From Isoetes taiwanensis (lineage: Eukaryota > Streptophyta > Lycopodiopsida > Isoetales > Isoetaceae), in the NCBI GenBank assembly GCA_021234155.1, contig JAJEKV010000025.1, positions 2,999,339 through 3,063,338 of the forward strand: a stretch of DNA of 64,000 nucleotides, in the 5' to 3' direction. Within the stretch, counting starts at the first letter, position 1. Each line of letters starts with the position of its first letter. The position numbers were made by a program, and so were the translations under genes. This document shows, piece by piece, positions 45,385-56,740 of the stretch. Below the pieces are notes generated by a model. It did not search any database. It was not told the DNA's origin and saw only the letters and a list, made by a program, of their open reading frames with translations.

Positions 45385-46613
45385 CGGGCAAATGTGAACT
45401 TTGTGAAGTCCTTAAAGCCAAAGATTTGTTCGTGATCCATTGCCAGCATCAATTTTGTAGACTTTAAAGCAATTTGAGACTATCCACGTTGCAGCCAGTT
45501 GGGATTTTTGTGCATGTGGAGAGCCTCATAGTCGTCCGATTCGATCTACGGTGGAGAAAAAACTCGGGAAATTCCAGCATGTCTATCTCCAGGGTAGCGT
45601 TGGTGGTTATGCCCCGGCTAGAGAGATTGAATTTAAAGGTACTTTAGGCAGGATATGAAGAAGAAATGTTATAATTCTGGTCAAATGTTTGTAATCTCCT
45701 GCAAGAAGTTGGGTTCTTAATATTTTGATAATTGTCAAGCATTCTATAGGGTTGCATAAATGTCGTAAAACTCCTTTTTTTTTTTTTTTTTTTTTTTTGA
45801 AGAACTGTGTCGTCAATATATTAAAAGAATGGTAATGTTACAAAGCAAGTGAGGAGGAAGGAGAACTGCCTCAAAGAGACAGCGATACCTCGACACTCCA
45901 TAACAAACTCACAGAAAAACTGCAACTCTACTGCTGTACAAACCGACCATCACCATCTACAACACCCAAGAAGTCCTGCCAAATGGCAAACTTCCGCTCT
46001 ACCAATCCTGGGAACACCAGAAAGCTTTGAAATAGCTTGTACCTGAGTCGAGGAATCAGAGAGGCTGCAGGCTGCTGAATCCCCTGAAAGATCCACAACT
46101 GCCGCCGCTTCCAAATCAGCCACACCAACCAAGCCATGCACAGATGCAAGGCTTGCTTCCGCAAGAGCGGCCAAGCACCAGGATACACATGGAGCAGCAA
46201 CTGCTGGCCAGTCAATCTCACCTGAAACCGAGCCCTAACCCAATCCCAGGCCGCCTGCAAGTGAGGGCATAAAACCAGACAATGCTCCACAGTCTCACGA
46301 TGAAGGCCACAACAAGGGCAGAGAGGGCTCACACCCGGCCTAAACTGACTCACAAGGGCATTCACCCTGATACAGCGGTGCACCACCTGCCACAGAAGCA
46401 CCCTAACCTTCGGTGGGGGAAGTGAGCTCCATGTCCACGTCCAAACAGAGCGCCATCGAGAACCCGGAAGCTGCAGAGACCACTTGCCTCTTTTCTCATT
46501 TCATCGTTTCATTTTTTGAATTATTTTAGATATGTCGGGCAAATGTGAACTTTGTGAAGTCCTTAAAGCCAAAGATTTGTTCGTGATCCATTGCCAGCAT
46601 CAATTTTGTAGAG
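45031..46613 (+). repeat. 428-bp tandem duplication covering the promoter and the RING exon start
   Basis: 45031-45458 is repeated from 45459, with only a few differences, up to the GTAGAG at 46613, once the inserted LINE is set aside. The join reads TTTTGTAGACTTTAAAG and shares AGA between the two parent sequences (exon TGTAGAGAG and upstream TTGAGACTTT), so it looks like a microhomology-mediated event. The first copy therefore has a truncated RING exon and only the second copy leads into the full gene. Confidence 0.85.
45773..46485 (-). mobile_element. 5'-truncated LINE insertion with zf-RVT domain
   Basis: On the minus strand the insert is open from about 46485 to 45928. It encodes the zf-RVT-type module: PPPKVRVLLWQVVHRCIRVN, CPCCGLHRETVEHCLVLCPH, AAWDWVRARF. 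It ends in a ~23-nt A tail (the T run at 45775-45797 on the plus strand). The target sequence CTCTTTT flanks it on both sides (the left side merges with the tail), as expected for target-primed reverse transcription. It lies only in the second copy of the 428-bp duplication, so it arrived after or during that event. Confidence 0.85.
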
Positions 46614-48612
46614 AGTGTTTGGAAAAGCAGATACCTCAGCGGATGGCGCCCAAAGCAGAAGATTTTACTTTAGCAAGAACTTTTCCTAGGATCACTTGTC
46701 CATTGTCCAGGTATTATTCATGTTTAAAAGGAGTTTGGAACTGCAAACAACTTTATCTATTCCTTTGTGATTTTTGTGCCCTATTTGTAGATGCAATGTG
46801 GAATTGAGTGAGCTGGAGCTGGTTGATTTAGTTGGAAAGGAAAGAGCAGTGGGATACATTTCTTAGGGATTGAGTTTGCCAATGACAGAAAGGACAACTA
46901 ACTCGGAATTCCATCTTGAATGTGATAGACAAAGCCCATTCGAGCTATATAGTCAACTTTCTGAGATGAGAGACATATTTGAAGCATTTAACTGTGGCAA
47001 AGATTCACAAAAGCAGAGGAAGGAGATTGTATTCAAGGCTAGCAGCAGTGAGAGCCAAAAGACAGTCTGGGCAAGGGGAACAGGTTTTGGAGGAGGTGCT
47101 ACCACCAAAAGCCAGATCGACTCATGGCAGACTGCTGCAAGGCGAGCGGAATTAGATTTTGATAAGCACATTGAAGAAGCTTTAGGTTATTTGGCTGAAA
47201 TCTTGGAGGAAGAAGCCACAAAAGCCGGTGAATCTCCTGCTTTGGGTCTTACAGTATCCTCTCTTTTTACATGGAGGAATATTCTCTCCCGTGTCCTTGT
47301 TCATTTGGCTTCAAATGACTCAATGCTTGACATTACGGAAAGGAAAGGCCTTTATTTTAAAATGGTCTCTCTTATAAATGCAATTTGCCTGCACAAAGAG
47401 TTAATTCCGCTTGTCATTAAAACTGAAAGTTCGCTGGATGAAACCTTTAGCAATAATTTGGGCAGCAGAAGTATTTTATTAAACAAGATGCAGAATATTT
47501 ACAATCAGTCCAAGATTATGTTGCATCATTCCAGCCGTAAAGCAGATAGTGAAAACCTTGATATTAGTCTAGCTGGAGCACTTTTCAAATGTTATGAAAA
47601 TTTACAAAATTTTGTTGAGTTACATTCCAAAGGTGTACTATTGAAGGATGTTGAAACAGGCCTAGAAATGAAGCAATTTGTTTCTGCTTATACTGGCAAG
47701 CTGAAAAGCTTACAATTCAGACTAGTATCTATGGCATACCAAGATGGAAACTACAAACATTATTTCAAAAATCACATTGAAGGGAATTTGCCTTGTTCAA
47801 CAACCATTGATAATGGTGGAATTCATAATCACAAGAGAATGCTGCATATATCAAAAGAAATTGCGTCCCTTGCAACAACATTGCCACTGGAATGGGAATC
47901 CAGTATTCATGTCTGTGTGGATGAAAAAAGGATGGATGTTTTACGTGCTTTAATAATTGGTTCTCATGGTACTCCGTATCAAAATGGGTTTTTTATTTTC
48001 GATATATTTCTTCCACCAGGTATTGTTACTGTTTATGCTTTGTTTATAGTTTCGCGTATATAATTGTGGAAGATTTAACTAATAGCACGTTTGTAAGCTT
48101 GTCTCTTCCTTTTTTTCTTTGCACAAATTGAAGGAATCGAGTTTGTAAACATGGCTGATTTTTGCCTGTTATTGGCATAAACTAGCAGAGAAAATTCTAA
48201 AGACTGTTATACTGTTGCAGATTATCCTCATCAACCCCCACAAGTACAATTTTTAACAACAGGAGGTGGAACAGTCCGCTTTAATCCAAATTTGTATGAT
48301 TCTGGGAAGGTTTGTTTAAGTCTCTTAGGGACATGGAATGGTCCTGGTTGGATTCCTGGGAAATCAACTTTGTTGCAGGTTCTTATATCAATCCAGAGCC
48401 TTATTTTTGTAAGTAATCCCTACTACAATGAACCAGGTTATGGACGAGTAGAAAGCAACAATGCAGAGATTGAAAATACCCGACATAGGGAGAACACGCT
48501 ATCTCTTGCAATTCTCGGTGCAGTGAGAAAGCCTGGAGTTTTGTTCACAGAGCTAATTTTGGAACATTTTCGATATAAATGTCAGGAGGTTGAACAACAA
48601 TGCAGTTTATGA
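46532..48612 (+). pseudogene. RBR-type RING1 plus BIRC6-like ubiquitin-conjugating (E2) protein, interrupted by one TAG
   Basis: Three exons join in phase: 46532-46710, 46791-48019 and 48221-48612 (TGA). Exon 1 and the start of exon 2 encode a RING1 of the RBR kind: CELCEVLKAKDLFVIHCQHQ, FCRECLEKQ and CPLSRC (C-x4-C final pair). One in-frame TAG (46864-46866) follows after 84 codons. The same frame then runs 430 codons with the helical region seen upstream of the E2 in animal BIRC6 (DSMLDITERKGLYFKMVSLI) and a full UBC fold: [58 protein letters not shown] with the catalytic Cys codon at 48313. FNPN stands where many E2s have HPN. Ubiquitin transfer in the cytosol is the family role. The TAG may be decay, an error, or separate two proteins; ATG 46882 could start an E2 alone. 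Confidence 0.65.
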
Positions 48613-48689
48613 TTAAAGCGGTGGTCTTCCGGCATTCTAAGGTTACAGAGAAAATTCCCATTTTGTTGTTTTTTTTATTCAACCTTTTT

Positions 48690-49312
48690 AGGTATCAAAG
48701 CCATCCGGTTTCTCTGGCCATGGCTCTGCTCTGGGAAGAACAGATAAGAATGGGCAGATAAGAACTTCAAAATGGACATATAAGCATGAGCTTCCGGAAT
48801 GGGCACTTCTGGAATGATTTTCAAATGCTTGGGGATCTGTTCTGGCAAAAAACTCTTCGTTGTCCTCCCTATCATGAGGTGAACTAAGGCTTCTTGAACG
48901 GTACATTCTGATTCTACATCTAGAGCACTTGTGGCTTCGTCAATATCTTCAAACATTGCGTCCTGCTTGCCATAGAGTATGTTTTCCTCAATGGTTGTTG
49001 CAAATAAAACTGGCTCCTGATTGAGCAAACCCATTTGTTGTCTGAGCCAATCTAATTTTAAGGTTCTAATGTCGTGGCTATCAAGCAGGATTTCCCCTTT
49101 GTAGACAACATAGATACAAACATAAATGACTTTACTTTGTACATGAAGAAGGATTGTAGAATCTCTCAATAAGCGAAATAACGGTGCTCTTTCCAGAACC
49201 ACTTTCTCCAACGAACGCCACAGTTTTCCCTGCTGGAATTTTGAAGCATAGATCTTTGAATATGGCTACACTTGGCCTTGAAGTGTAACTAAAGCCTGCA
49301 CTATTGTATTGG
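48690..49312 (-). pseudogene. ABCB-type ABC transporter nucleotide-binding domain relic
   Basis: The minus strand reads [40 protein letters not shown] (Walker A) and [11 protein letters not shown] frame change follows, then [40 protein letters not shown] (Q-loop region) and [12 protein letters not shown], joined directly to [19 protein letters not shown] (Walker B end and D-loop). The roughly 60 residues holding the LSGGQ signature are missing at that join. No membrane domain is present. It lies 60 bp beyond the 3' end of the RING-E2 gene on the opposite strand. Confidence 0.75.
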
Positions 49313-49328
49313 AGTTTGTTTTACATGT

Positions 49329-50200
49329 TTATATTTGTTCAAACTTGCAGGTCCATACCTGTTCTATTTCAACGGAACTTCTGTTGTGGATGAACACAAA
49401 TCGAATTGGTTTGTTGATAGCAGGTAAATTTTCGTCCTTAGCTAACTCATTCTTTTCGTTCTCTGCATACCCAAATATCATGGTGTTCCATGTTACCACA
49501 GACATGTTCAACAGGTTTAAAATTCAAAGCGTGCATGCACCATGTTCCCACATTTAGCATACACACCTAACAATGTGTTTACCAAAAATATATTTACATC
49601 ATCCCACTCTTAGAAGTTTGAGAAGAGTTTGAGAGTGGGCAGCTATTGCCTTGTTCAAGCTACCTATTTTCACAAATTTCCAGTTGCTTGGCCTCTTCTT
49701 TTTCTGCAGAGCTAGCATATGCCTTAAGTATGGCTAGAGCATGTGGTATAAAACCTTCATCCTGCATGCACTTAAATAAATGTAGTGCCAATTCTGCCTC
49801 CCCACTGTCTACATAGCCAAATATCAGGTAATTCCATGTCACATTCGAATGGTGCAGCATGCTATTAACAACTCTATAAGCAGGCTCCATCCTAGAGCAT
49901 TTAGCATACATATCCAACAAAGCATCTGCCACAAAAATGTCCAACTTCGGTATTTGCAAGTTGGGAAGAAATGGCTACGTCCTTTTCATGGAACTAGGGA
50001 ATTCGACATTCAGTTGCTTGCTTGATTCTTTTAATGCAGAACGAGCACATGCCTTCACTGCAGCAACATATGTTCGAGCATCTGGCAAAAAATCTTCCTC
50101 ATGTATAAGATAATGTAAATGCATAGCCACATGTTTTGGTGTCAATACCGAGCCACCCTTACTAAAGCAACTACCCTCTGGAGGACAGGAACAAAATCAG
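49329..50200 (-). pseudogene. PPR protein relic
   Basis: Minus-strand fragments in several frames show PLS-type pentatricopeptide repeats: LDIFVADALLDMYAKCSRME, SNVTWNYLIFGYVDSGEAEL, ALHLFKCMQDEGFIPHA (49959-49660), SVVTWNTMIFGYAENEK (near 49500) and EEDFLPDARTYVAAVKACAR (near 50100). Plant PPR proteins of this type bind organellar RNA. Stops and frame changes are frequent, so it is a relic. Confidence 0.7.
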
Positions 50201-51599
50201 ACTGCCAGCAACAAGATATATGATAATAAATTCTTCCAAATTGGCTGGTAGATATGGCTCATGAGAAGTATAGATATTTCTGGATTTTGTCAGTGCAAAC
50301 TCAACATTTTTCTGCAATTGCCAACTTCAGCAGGCTTCCAATGTGTGAGAAGGACTGGTTCCCATTAGGACAAGAGTGTTGCCTGCTCAAAGGCCATTAT
50401 TGTGTAATTTTCGGACTCCAAAATCAACGTTTATTGGTGCTATAGGAAGTGGTGACAATAGGAGCTTTCATCTGCATTCTATTTCTTGTCCTTTGCATTT
50501 GTGCAAGTACCATAAATTCCAGCGTGACTTGGGTATCCACTCTTTTCTTTTAAATAAGCTTCTAGAATCTCTTTTTGTTTACATAGATTATCTCATTCAG
50601 AGCTGTCTATTCCAATCGCATTGACATCCATAATGTAGCTCTGAAGTCTAATAGCGTTAGGGATCTATATCGCAGAACAATTTCCTTTCAATTGGGTAGC
50701 AAAGAAAGGGAATGATTGGTGAAACGCTCATGGTGGTAACTCATGGTGGTTGAAATACTAATGTTTGTTTGCCACTTTCTACAGGTTCTTCTACTGTAGC
50801 ACATAAATTCAAATCTTGCCAAATTCTACTGTTTCAAGTTCTATTTGGAATTGGTTGCTCAGATCAAGATCAAGCATTATCGAGTTGTTTGTTTCAAACA
50901 ACATAAAACACTATCTTAGTACTACCGTGAAATTATAAAAGAGGTAGACCTTCTGCAGTTTACAGGTTTCTAGTTTGAAGAAGGGAATCGAATGTTTAAG
51001 CAATTATTTCTACCAATAAGGGAAAACTACCAAAGTGTGTGCAATTATTGTATGACCTTATTTCCTAGGAAGTGGGTAATTTTGATTGTGTTATTCTACT
51101 AAGGCCAACTTTATTTCTAAACAAAATGCGTTGGCTAAAGCCATTTTCTTCCGTCTGTTAGCATTTATTTCTGTTGCATAAATATGGAAAAGACTTATAG
51201 ATTCATGCTAGAATCAACTTTTAGATAAATGTACTACAAATTCTAAAGAAATTTGATGCGTCTCTGTTATTAAAGAAAGATCTCTCCCATATAGAGATGC
51301 ACGGAATAAAGGAACGACCCCAATTACAAACCTTTTATACATAATAACAAGAGAAGATATTGATATTTAAAATAATAATGATGGGATATGAAGAAATGCT
51401 CCTAACCTGATGTGGCCCAGGATTCACAACCCTAGTTGTCAACTACAGATTGGTTGAAGGTGAACCATTTAGGTTGAATGACATGATGCTGATACCTAAT
51501 ATGGTGAACCAAAAACCTCCACCAAGAAAAAATGTACGTAATTGGAGTTGTTAAAGCTAGCGTATTGGAAAATCAACCAATTTTGTTAACTCAACAATA

Positions 51600-51830
51600 G
51601 CATTCTCGTGTCGAGCATGTCCTATAACGATTGTATTCCATGACACTATACCTAGATATCACACATTTGTGGGCCTCTGTTACGCTTCCAGATGTTGCAA
51701 ACATATCTATGAGAATAATAACCTATACATCAACTGTTTCAAATCCAGGACCAACTTCTTTAGCAATAATAATTGCCTCTTCTATGCGGACAATGCATGG
51801 TGTGAAGTTTGCTATTGGAAGCATTTGAAA
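51600..51830 (-). pseudogene. Second PPR relic
   Basis: The minus-strand reading contains RIEEAIIIAKEVGPGFETVD, VIILIDMFATSGSVTEAHKC and VMEYNRYRTCSTREC, which follow the PPR pattern (A-L-I-D-M-Y-A-K-x-G-x-x-x-x-A). Short and degenerate; probably the same decayed gene family as at 49.3-50.2 kb. Confidence 0.5.
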
Positions 51831-52239
51831 TGAGAAATATTATAACCTCTTACATATCTCTAAGGTTTCATCTATAAGGTTTCATCTCTAAGCCTGTTAT
51901 ATGTTATTGTGCAGATTCACCTCTAAGGTTTCAAAGATTACATTTTCTGGAATATCCTTCAAAAAGGTAAACTTTGTCTAATGCACATTTAAATCTGGAG
52001 CCCAAAATTCATGTCTGTTGTAAAATGACTACCTGTTACATTACAGGAACGACTTCCAAAGGAACAACAATGAAGATCCTGCAGAAGGTAAACCTTAACA
52101 ACTTGCTGATTTATATCATCATAACATTGAGCATTCTTGAGCAGATGCATATCCATAGGTATCCATGCATAAACCCAATAAATAGCTTGCAAGTTCTGTA
52201 AAAATGATTGTCCCATTCTTGGAAAACATGCTTCCAATA

Positions 52240-53140
52240 GATATCATATAGCACTCAAGGGATGTCCTGACCAACAAACTTCAAACATCATCTTAATGAA
52301 AAATTTCAAAAATCCATTGCATTCTAGTTCCCTTATGTCATCGGTTAAGCTGATTTCAAATTGATTTGTTATATGGTTCAGTTAGTCAATTATAAGACTA
52401 ACGCATCTTCAAGCTAACCATTAGCTACAAGTTTTCTCGCTAAAACTCTTCGTTTGTTAAAACCCAGGTTTCTTGAAGTATTTTCTAAAAGCAAACAATG
52501 TTGTCGCTGATTATGCAAAGTTAACGAAAACTGAAGGCAACGAGCTTCTCAAGAAAATATCTAACGGAATAAACTCATATCAAATGAGCATCCTACATTT
52601 TGGCTACAACGTCAGGATCCCAGCATGCCTTCGCTTGAAAAGGCCAGCTGCACAAAAACTGATGGAGAAAATGATGGGATCATGCAACCATGACCACAAA
52701 GAAAACAACCCCATGACAATTGAGAAGGTCACCCATATATTGGATAGCAATCTGGCGTTAGAACTATACGGCAACATAGAATTCTTCCCAAGAGGAAACA
52801 TTCAGCGTAATTGAAATTTTAGCTTAAAAGACAATTGATACTCCAATTCAAAACAAGCTTGCTTTTAAATATACAATCTATAGTGGCTAATATACATCCA
52901 TCATAAAAACACCTAACATTTAACAATTAAACTACCTTAGACGAAGGTTTAATGTTGTAAGGCCAATAAAATATATTACACACATGACAAAACTAACTCA
53001 TATTGAAACAAGTGCAAACAAGCTAGAGAAAATTTACATCGCAAAATTAAATACAATAACGCATGGATACAACAACTTACAGAGCAACCCATCCAGTTCT
53101 AAGAAATACTGGTACTTAAAGCGTAGGAAAAAAAATATGG
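52240..53140. other. AT-rich stretch with one unrecognised ORF
   Basis: 52473-52814 is open for 113 codons (AKLTKTEGNELLKKISNGIN, CLRLKRPAAQKLMEKMMGSC). No family match comes to mind and there is no splice context. The remainder is non-coding as far as I can see. Confidence 0.25.
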
Positions 53141-53306
53141 CAGCCGATGTTTTACAAAATCAACCAGATCATTGCAGTTTCACACTACTACACGTGAGCT
53201 AGGACCACTCATTGCCAAGCGTGGGAAAATGAAAGCCGATGTTTTACAAAATCAACAAGACCATGGCAGTTTCATGCTACTACACATGAGCTAGGAGCAC
53301 TCATGA
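53138..53306 (+). repeat. ~92-bp tandem duplication
   Basis: GCCGATGTTTTACAAAATCA and the sequence after it up to GAGCTAGGA.CACTCAT occur at 53142 and again at 53234, with several substitutions. Non-coding. Confidence 0.75.
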
Positions 53307-53504
53307 ATTTTGTACTTCAAATACGTAACATTCCTGCTTAATTCTGAAGTTTTCATATGTTTAAGTGAAATATTAGTCAACAATAAATTTTCACATTACA
53401 AATCCATACCACAATAACATGTTCGTACACGTGGACGTTCATTGGCATTTCAATCAAAATCTCCGAATGTAGAAATAAAATAGAACGAGATTGTTAGAAA
53501 AATT

Positions 53505-53790
53505 AGGCAAAAGAACATTATCTACACATGTAATTTTTATGAAAAGTAACCAATCTAAACATGTAATTTCTATAAAAAAGTAAACAAACGTGCTTTTAAC
53601 TAGTTTTTTTTTTCGCACGTTTGCACAAACACAAGTTGACACTTTAAATCAATTTGAAGCTGTCCACGTTGCTGCCAGCTAAGATTTTTGTCCATTTGGA
53701 GTGCTTTAAAATCGTTGGATTCAATCTATGGTCATGGAAATTCATGGAAATTCCACCTGTTCATAGCTAGCGTTGGGAAGTTATGATCGC
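53505..53790 (+). repeat. Dispersed copy of the ARPC4/RING-E2 upstream sequence
   Basis: From 53613 the run CGCACGTTTGCACAAACAC, the text TTTAAA(T)CAATTTGA, TCCACGTTGC(T)GCCAG and GATTTTTGTCCATTTGGAG follows 45005-45100 in order. Upstream, AAACGTGCTTTTAACTAGTTTTT recurs at about 61098. A short open frame (53813-54019) after it matches nothing known. Confidence 0.6.
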
Positions 53791-54019
53791 TTGAGGAAGA
53801 TTTGTAATCAAATTGATTCTAAGTTTTAAACTTAAAGTCGGGGCAGTGCGATGGCGATGGCTTCATCTTCTTGAAGGCCGGCGTGGAGCTCTATATTCCG
53901 ATTTTGTGGCGTGGAATTATGAGAGCGAGGTTGAATTTGAAGCGTCACAGTTGCTGCTTTTATCTATTTCCGGTTGTTCTTATGCGCTTTTGTGCATCTC
54001 CATGCTGGATTTTCCCTGA

Positions 54020-56250
54020 GGTCACTTGCCCAGATCCTTAGTTTTCTCTTTGTTTTCTTTTGCTTACGATTTTTCCAGAGCATCTCCGTTTCTCTGTTTG
54101 CTTTACCATAGTCCGTCGCTTGCTATATTTTCCGAGTTCTATTTCTTCGGCATACAATTCATGCTCTTTCTAGGGTTGTTGTTGGCAAAATAACACCTCC
54201 TCTGATAATCGGCATCCACTGGGTTCGCGGTTCAACAAAGAAAAGGTTTGATTCTTAGGGTCGGCACGGGAAGAGCATATCGCTTTTTCGGTTTTTTTGG
54301 GGTCGCAGTCCAGCAGAGAGCAGTTCGTGGCCTTTTTGTGAAGCAACAGAACTGAGTTTCGTTGGTGCAAGACAAGCCATTTCCCAAACATGCCATCTGT
54401 AATCAGAACTAGGTTTTCACCTGTGATTTAAAGAGATTTTGTTCCATTGGTTTGCGGCTTTGCAGGGGTAAGCAGACCGCTACCCCAAAAGGGATCGGCT
54501 TTAGGAGAGTTTGTTTTGCGGCTGCAACAAAGGTTTTGATTGGATCCTTCTCAGAAGCAGTCTTGCTGATGGCTGACCGGTGCCAAGAAATCTGCCAATC
54601 CAGGATCAACAATTATCTTCATGTTTTCCAATACCAGGTTATGTGGACATTATTTTTTCCAAATCCAGTAGCGATTGTTCCAATTTATTTATCCTCCCAA
54701 AAGACGACTGCTCTTTTGCTAGCCCAGTGTTGGGCTTCAATTTTCTGAATATGGCTATGGCTTTCAGCAAGCTTTGTGATGAGATGCATCATAAATTTCG
54801 GGACCCTGGCTTTTTGTTATTGAACTCTTGTTTTTCAAATGATCTATGTCTATACTGCATCAATGGTTATTCAAAATTTCTTTAACATTTCCGTATTGTT
54901 ACAATTGTGCAACTAGGAGCAGAGCATAGAGGATGGTGTCAAACTAGCCCATTCCAGATAGCTAGCACAACTTTCAAGACAAAGACACAATTCTTTGAAG
55001 ACGGTGCTGAATGCAAGAATTTAAAGCAAGGGATACGGCTTCTCGTTGCAGAAGTTCTGCAGATAAGTTTTGATCTTTGTCAGTTGTAATTACTTTAAGC
55101 AATATTTTTTCTCAAATTTAAGTCTTGCATTTTGTTAATTGCATCTTGAGTTTTTCTGTGCATGGTGTTGGTCTGGACAACTTTAGACCATAGAGACCAG
55201 GAAGTTGAGGAAGAAGATATAACAAGGTTTCCACAGTGGATCGATGAGAAGCACATGGCAGACAAAGGTTAAATGCAGTCCCAGGCTGGCAGCTCCAAGT
55301 GGAAGCAAGTAATACCATCATGTATAAAGAAAGTGACGATCTGGTAAGTTTGATTTCAATGCATATGAAAATAGTAGACATCAAGAATTTGTGAATGTGA
55401 ACATTGAGATGGTTACTGAATTCAGATACATAGGCATCTCTTTCTTGAATATAAGGTTTTCCTTTTGTACCTCAGCTTTTTGAAATCAACAAAAAAAAGG
55501 GCCTTTCCTTTCTCAACAATTGCCCTTGAAGTGATATGATCAATAGTTAAAAAAGTTCTTTCTGAAACCTGGCTGGCCATTATATCTAGGCACATGAAAG
55601 AAACGGGTACTTTGGAAGCCCTAGGGTAATTATCCATCCGTCATGCTAATACAGTAATTCCAGATCCAGGAGCTTTAAAGCTTGGCTTGTGAGCAAGACG
55701 TTAATTTTTTACCTATCCGACAAATTTAACTTCTTCATTTGTTGAGAGAACTGCGGGCAGAGGTCTCTTTTAAGTCGAGGCAGAACTAAAAGGTTAATAG
55801 AAGTTTTATTCTTTGTTGTCGTGGTTGTACCTAAGGTCATCATTATATAGGATTCTTTACTTTGGATGAGTGTTGCTCTTGCCCTATGTTTAAATTCCTT
55901 ATCATACAGGAATCCACACTATTCTCTTCTTCCAATTAAGCAAATGAGTGGAAACATACGCAACTGCATCCTTCTTGTAAACAAAACGAGCAATTTAGAA
56001 AATATTCTCCATGATGATTGTGGCAACATTGATTTGTTGTCTTTCGGATGTCTTTTGCCATTGGACTTCCTCAAATGAACAAGAAAGAAACATCTATGAG
56101 GCAGAATAGATCAGTATGTAAAAAATCAAAAGATCCTAACCATGTATATCGTGGTCTTATTATGTCCATATATCAGTCTTTTGTTGTTTATTCATGACAC
56201 CGCGTATTATATCTGCATGCCGGCCGTTCATGTGCACTTTCATGCCTCCC
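54020..56250. other. Unrecognised stretch
   Basis: Open frames at 54452-54748, 54580-54885 and 55159-55269 are protein-like in places (the last reads MVLVWTTLDHRDQEVEEED and ITRFPQWIDEKHMADKG). None is attributable. It could contain relics of a gene that followed the copied promoter at 53.6 kb. Confidence 0.25.
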
Positions 56251-56280
56251 AAATACAACTTAACAGAAAGTTTCACTTAC

Positions 56281-56477
56281 AAACTGTTTAAACTAATCAA
56301 ACCCGATAAGTCTGACGCAGCTCCAATCGGATTATTATGAAGAAATCTGCAATAAACACAGCTTCAGGATAGGTTTAATCAAATCGATCAGAGAATATAT
56401 ACTTACAGATAAGGAATATTGCTGAATTGGCCAAGGCTAACAGGAATTGTACCCGTGTAGTGATTCTTTTTCCAATC
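56281..56477 (-). pseudogene. Two LRR receptor-kinase exons
   Basis: Minus-strand exon A (about 56477-56407, donor CT|GTAAGT) reads NHYTGTIPVSLGQFSNIPYL. Exon B (56346-56281, acceptor ATTGCAG|, donor TTT|GTAAGT) continues in phase with FLHNNPIGAASDLSGLISLN. The exons are one LRR repeat long, as in LRR receptor kinases with one-repeat exons. No further exons are recognised, so it is likely a fragment. It may derive from the same family as the 30.7-31.2 kb fragment. Confidence 0.6.
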
Positions 56478-56553
56478 CTCTACAATGCCCTTCAGATACA
56501 TATTTACGACAATGCTTCAAAAATCTACCACTTACAACATCCAGAGATTTCTA

Positions 56554-56740
56554 CACGTTTGCACAAACACAAGTTGACACTTTAAATCAATTTGAAGCTG
56601 TCCACGTTAGCTTATCCACATGTCATAGTGGCCTAAATATTTCTAGAGATAAATGTTTGTCAAAACCATCCACCATGAAAACAAAACCCAACCTCAATTG
56701 CCTTAGAATCGTTGGATTTGATACATGGTGAGAGCAAGAT
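56554..56740 (+). repeat. Third copy of the ARPC4/RING-E2 upstream sequence
   Basis: CACGTTTGCACAAACACAAG, then TTTAAATCAATTTGAAGCTG and TCCACGTT are nearly identical to 53616-53671. After an interruption the text resumes with CCTTAGAATCGTTGGATT, matching 53704-53722. Confidence 0.65.
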
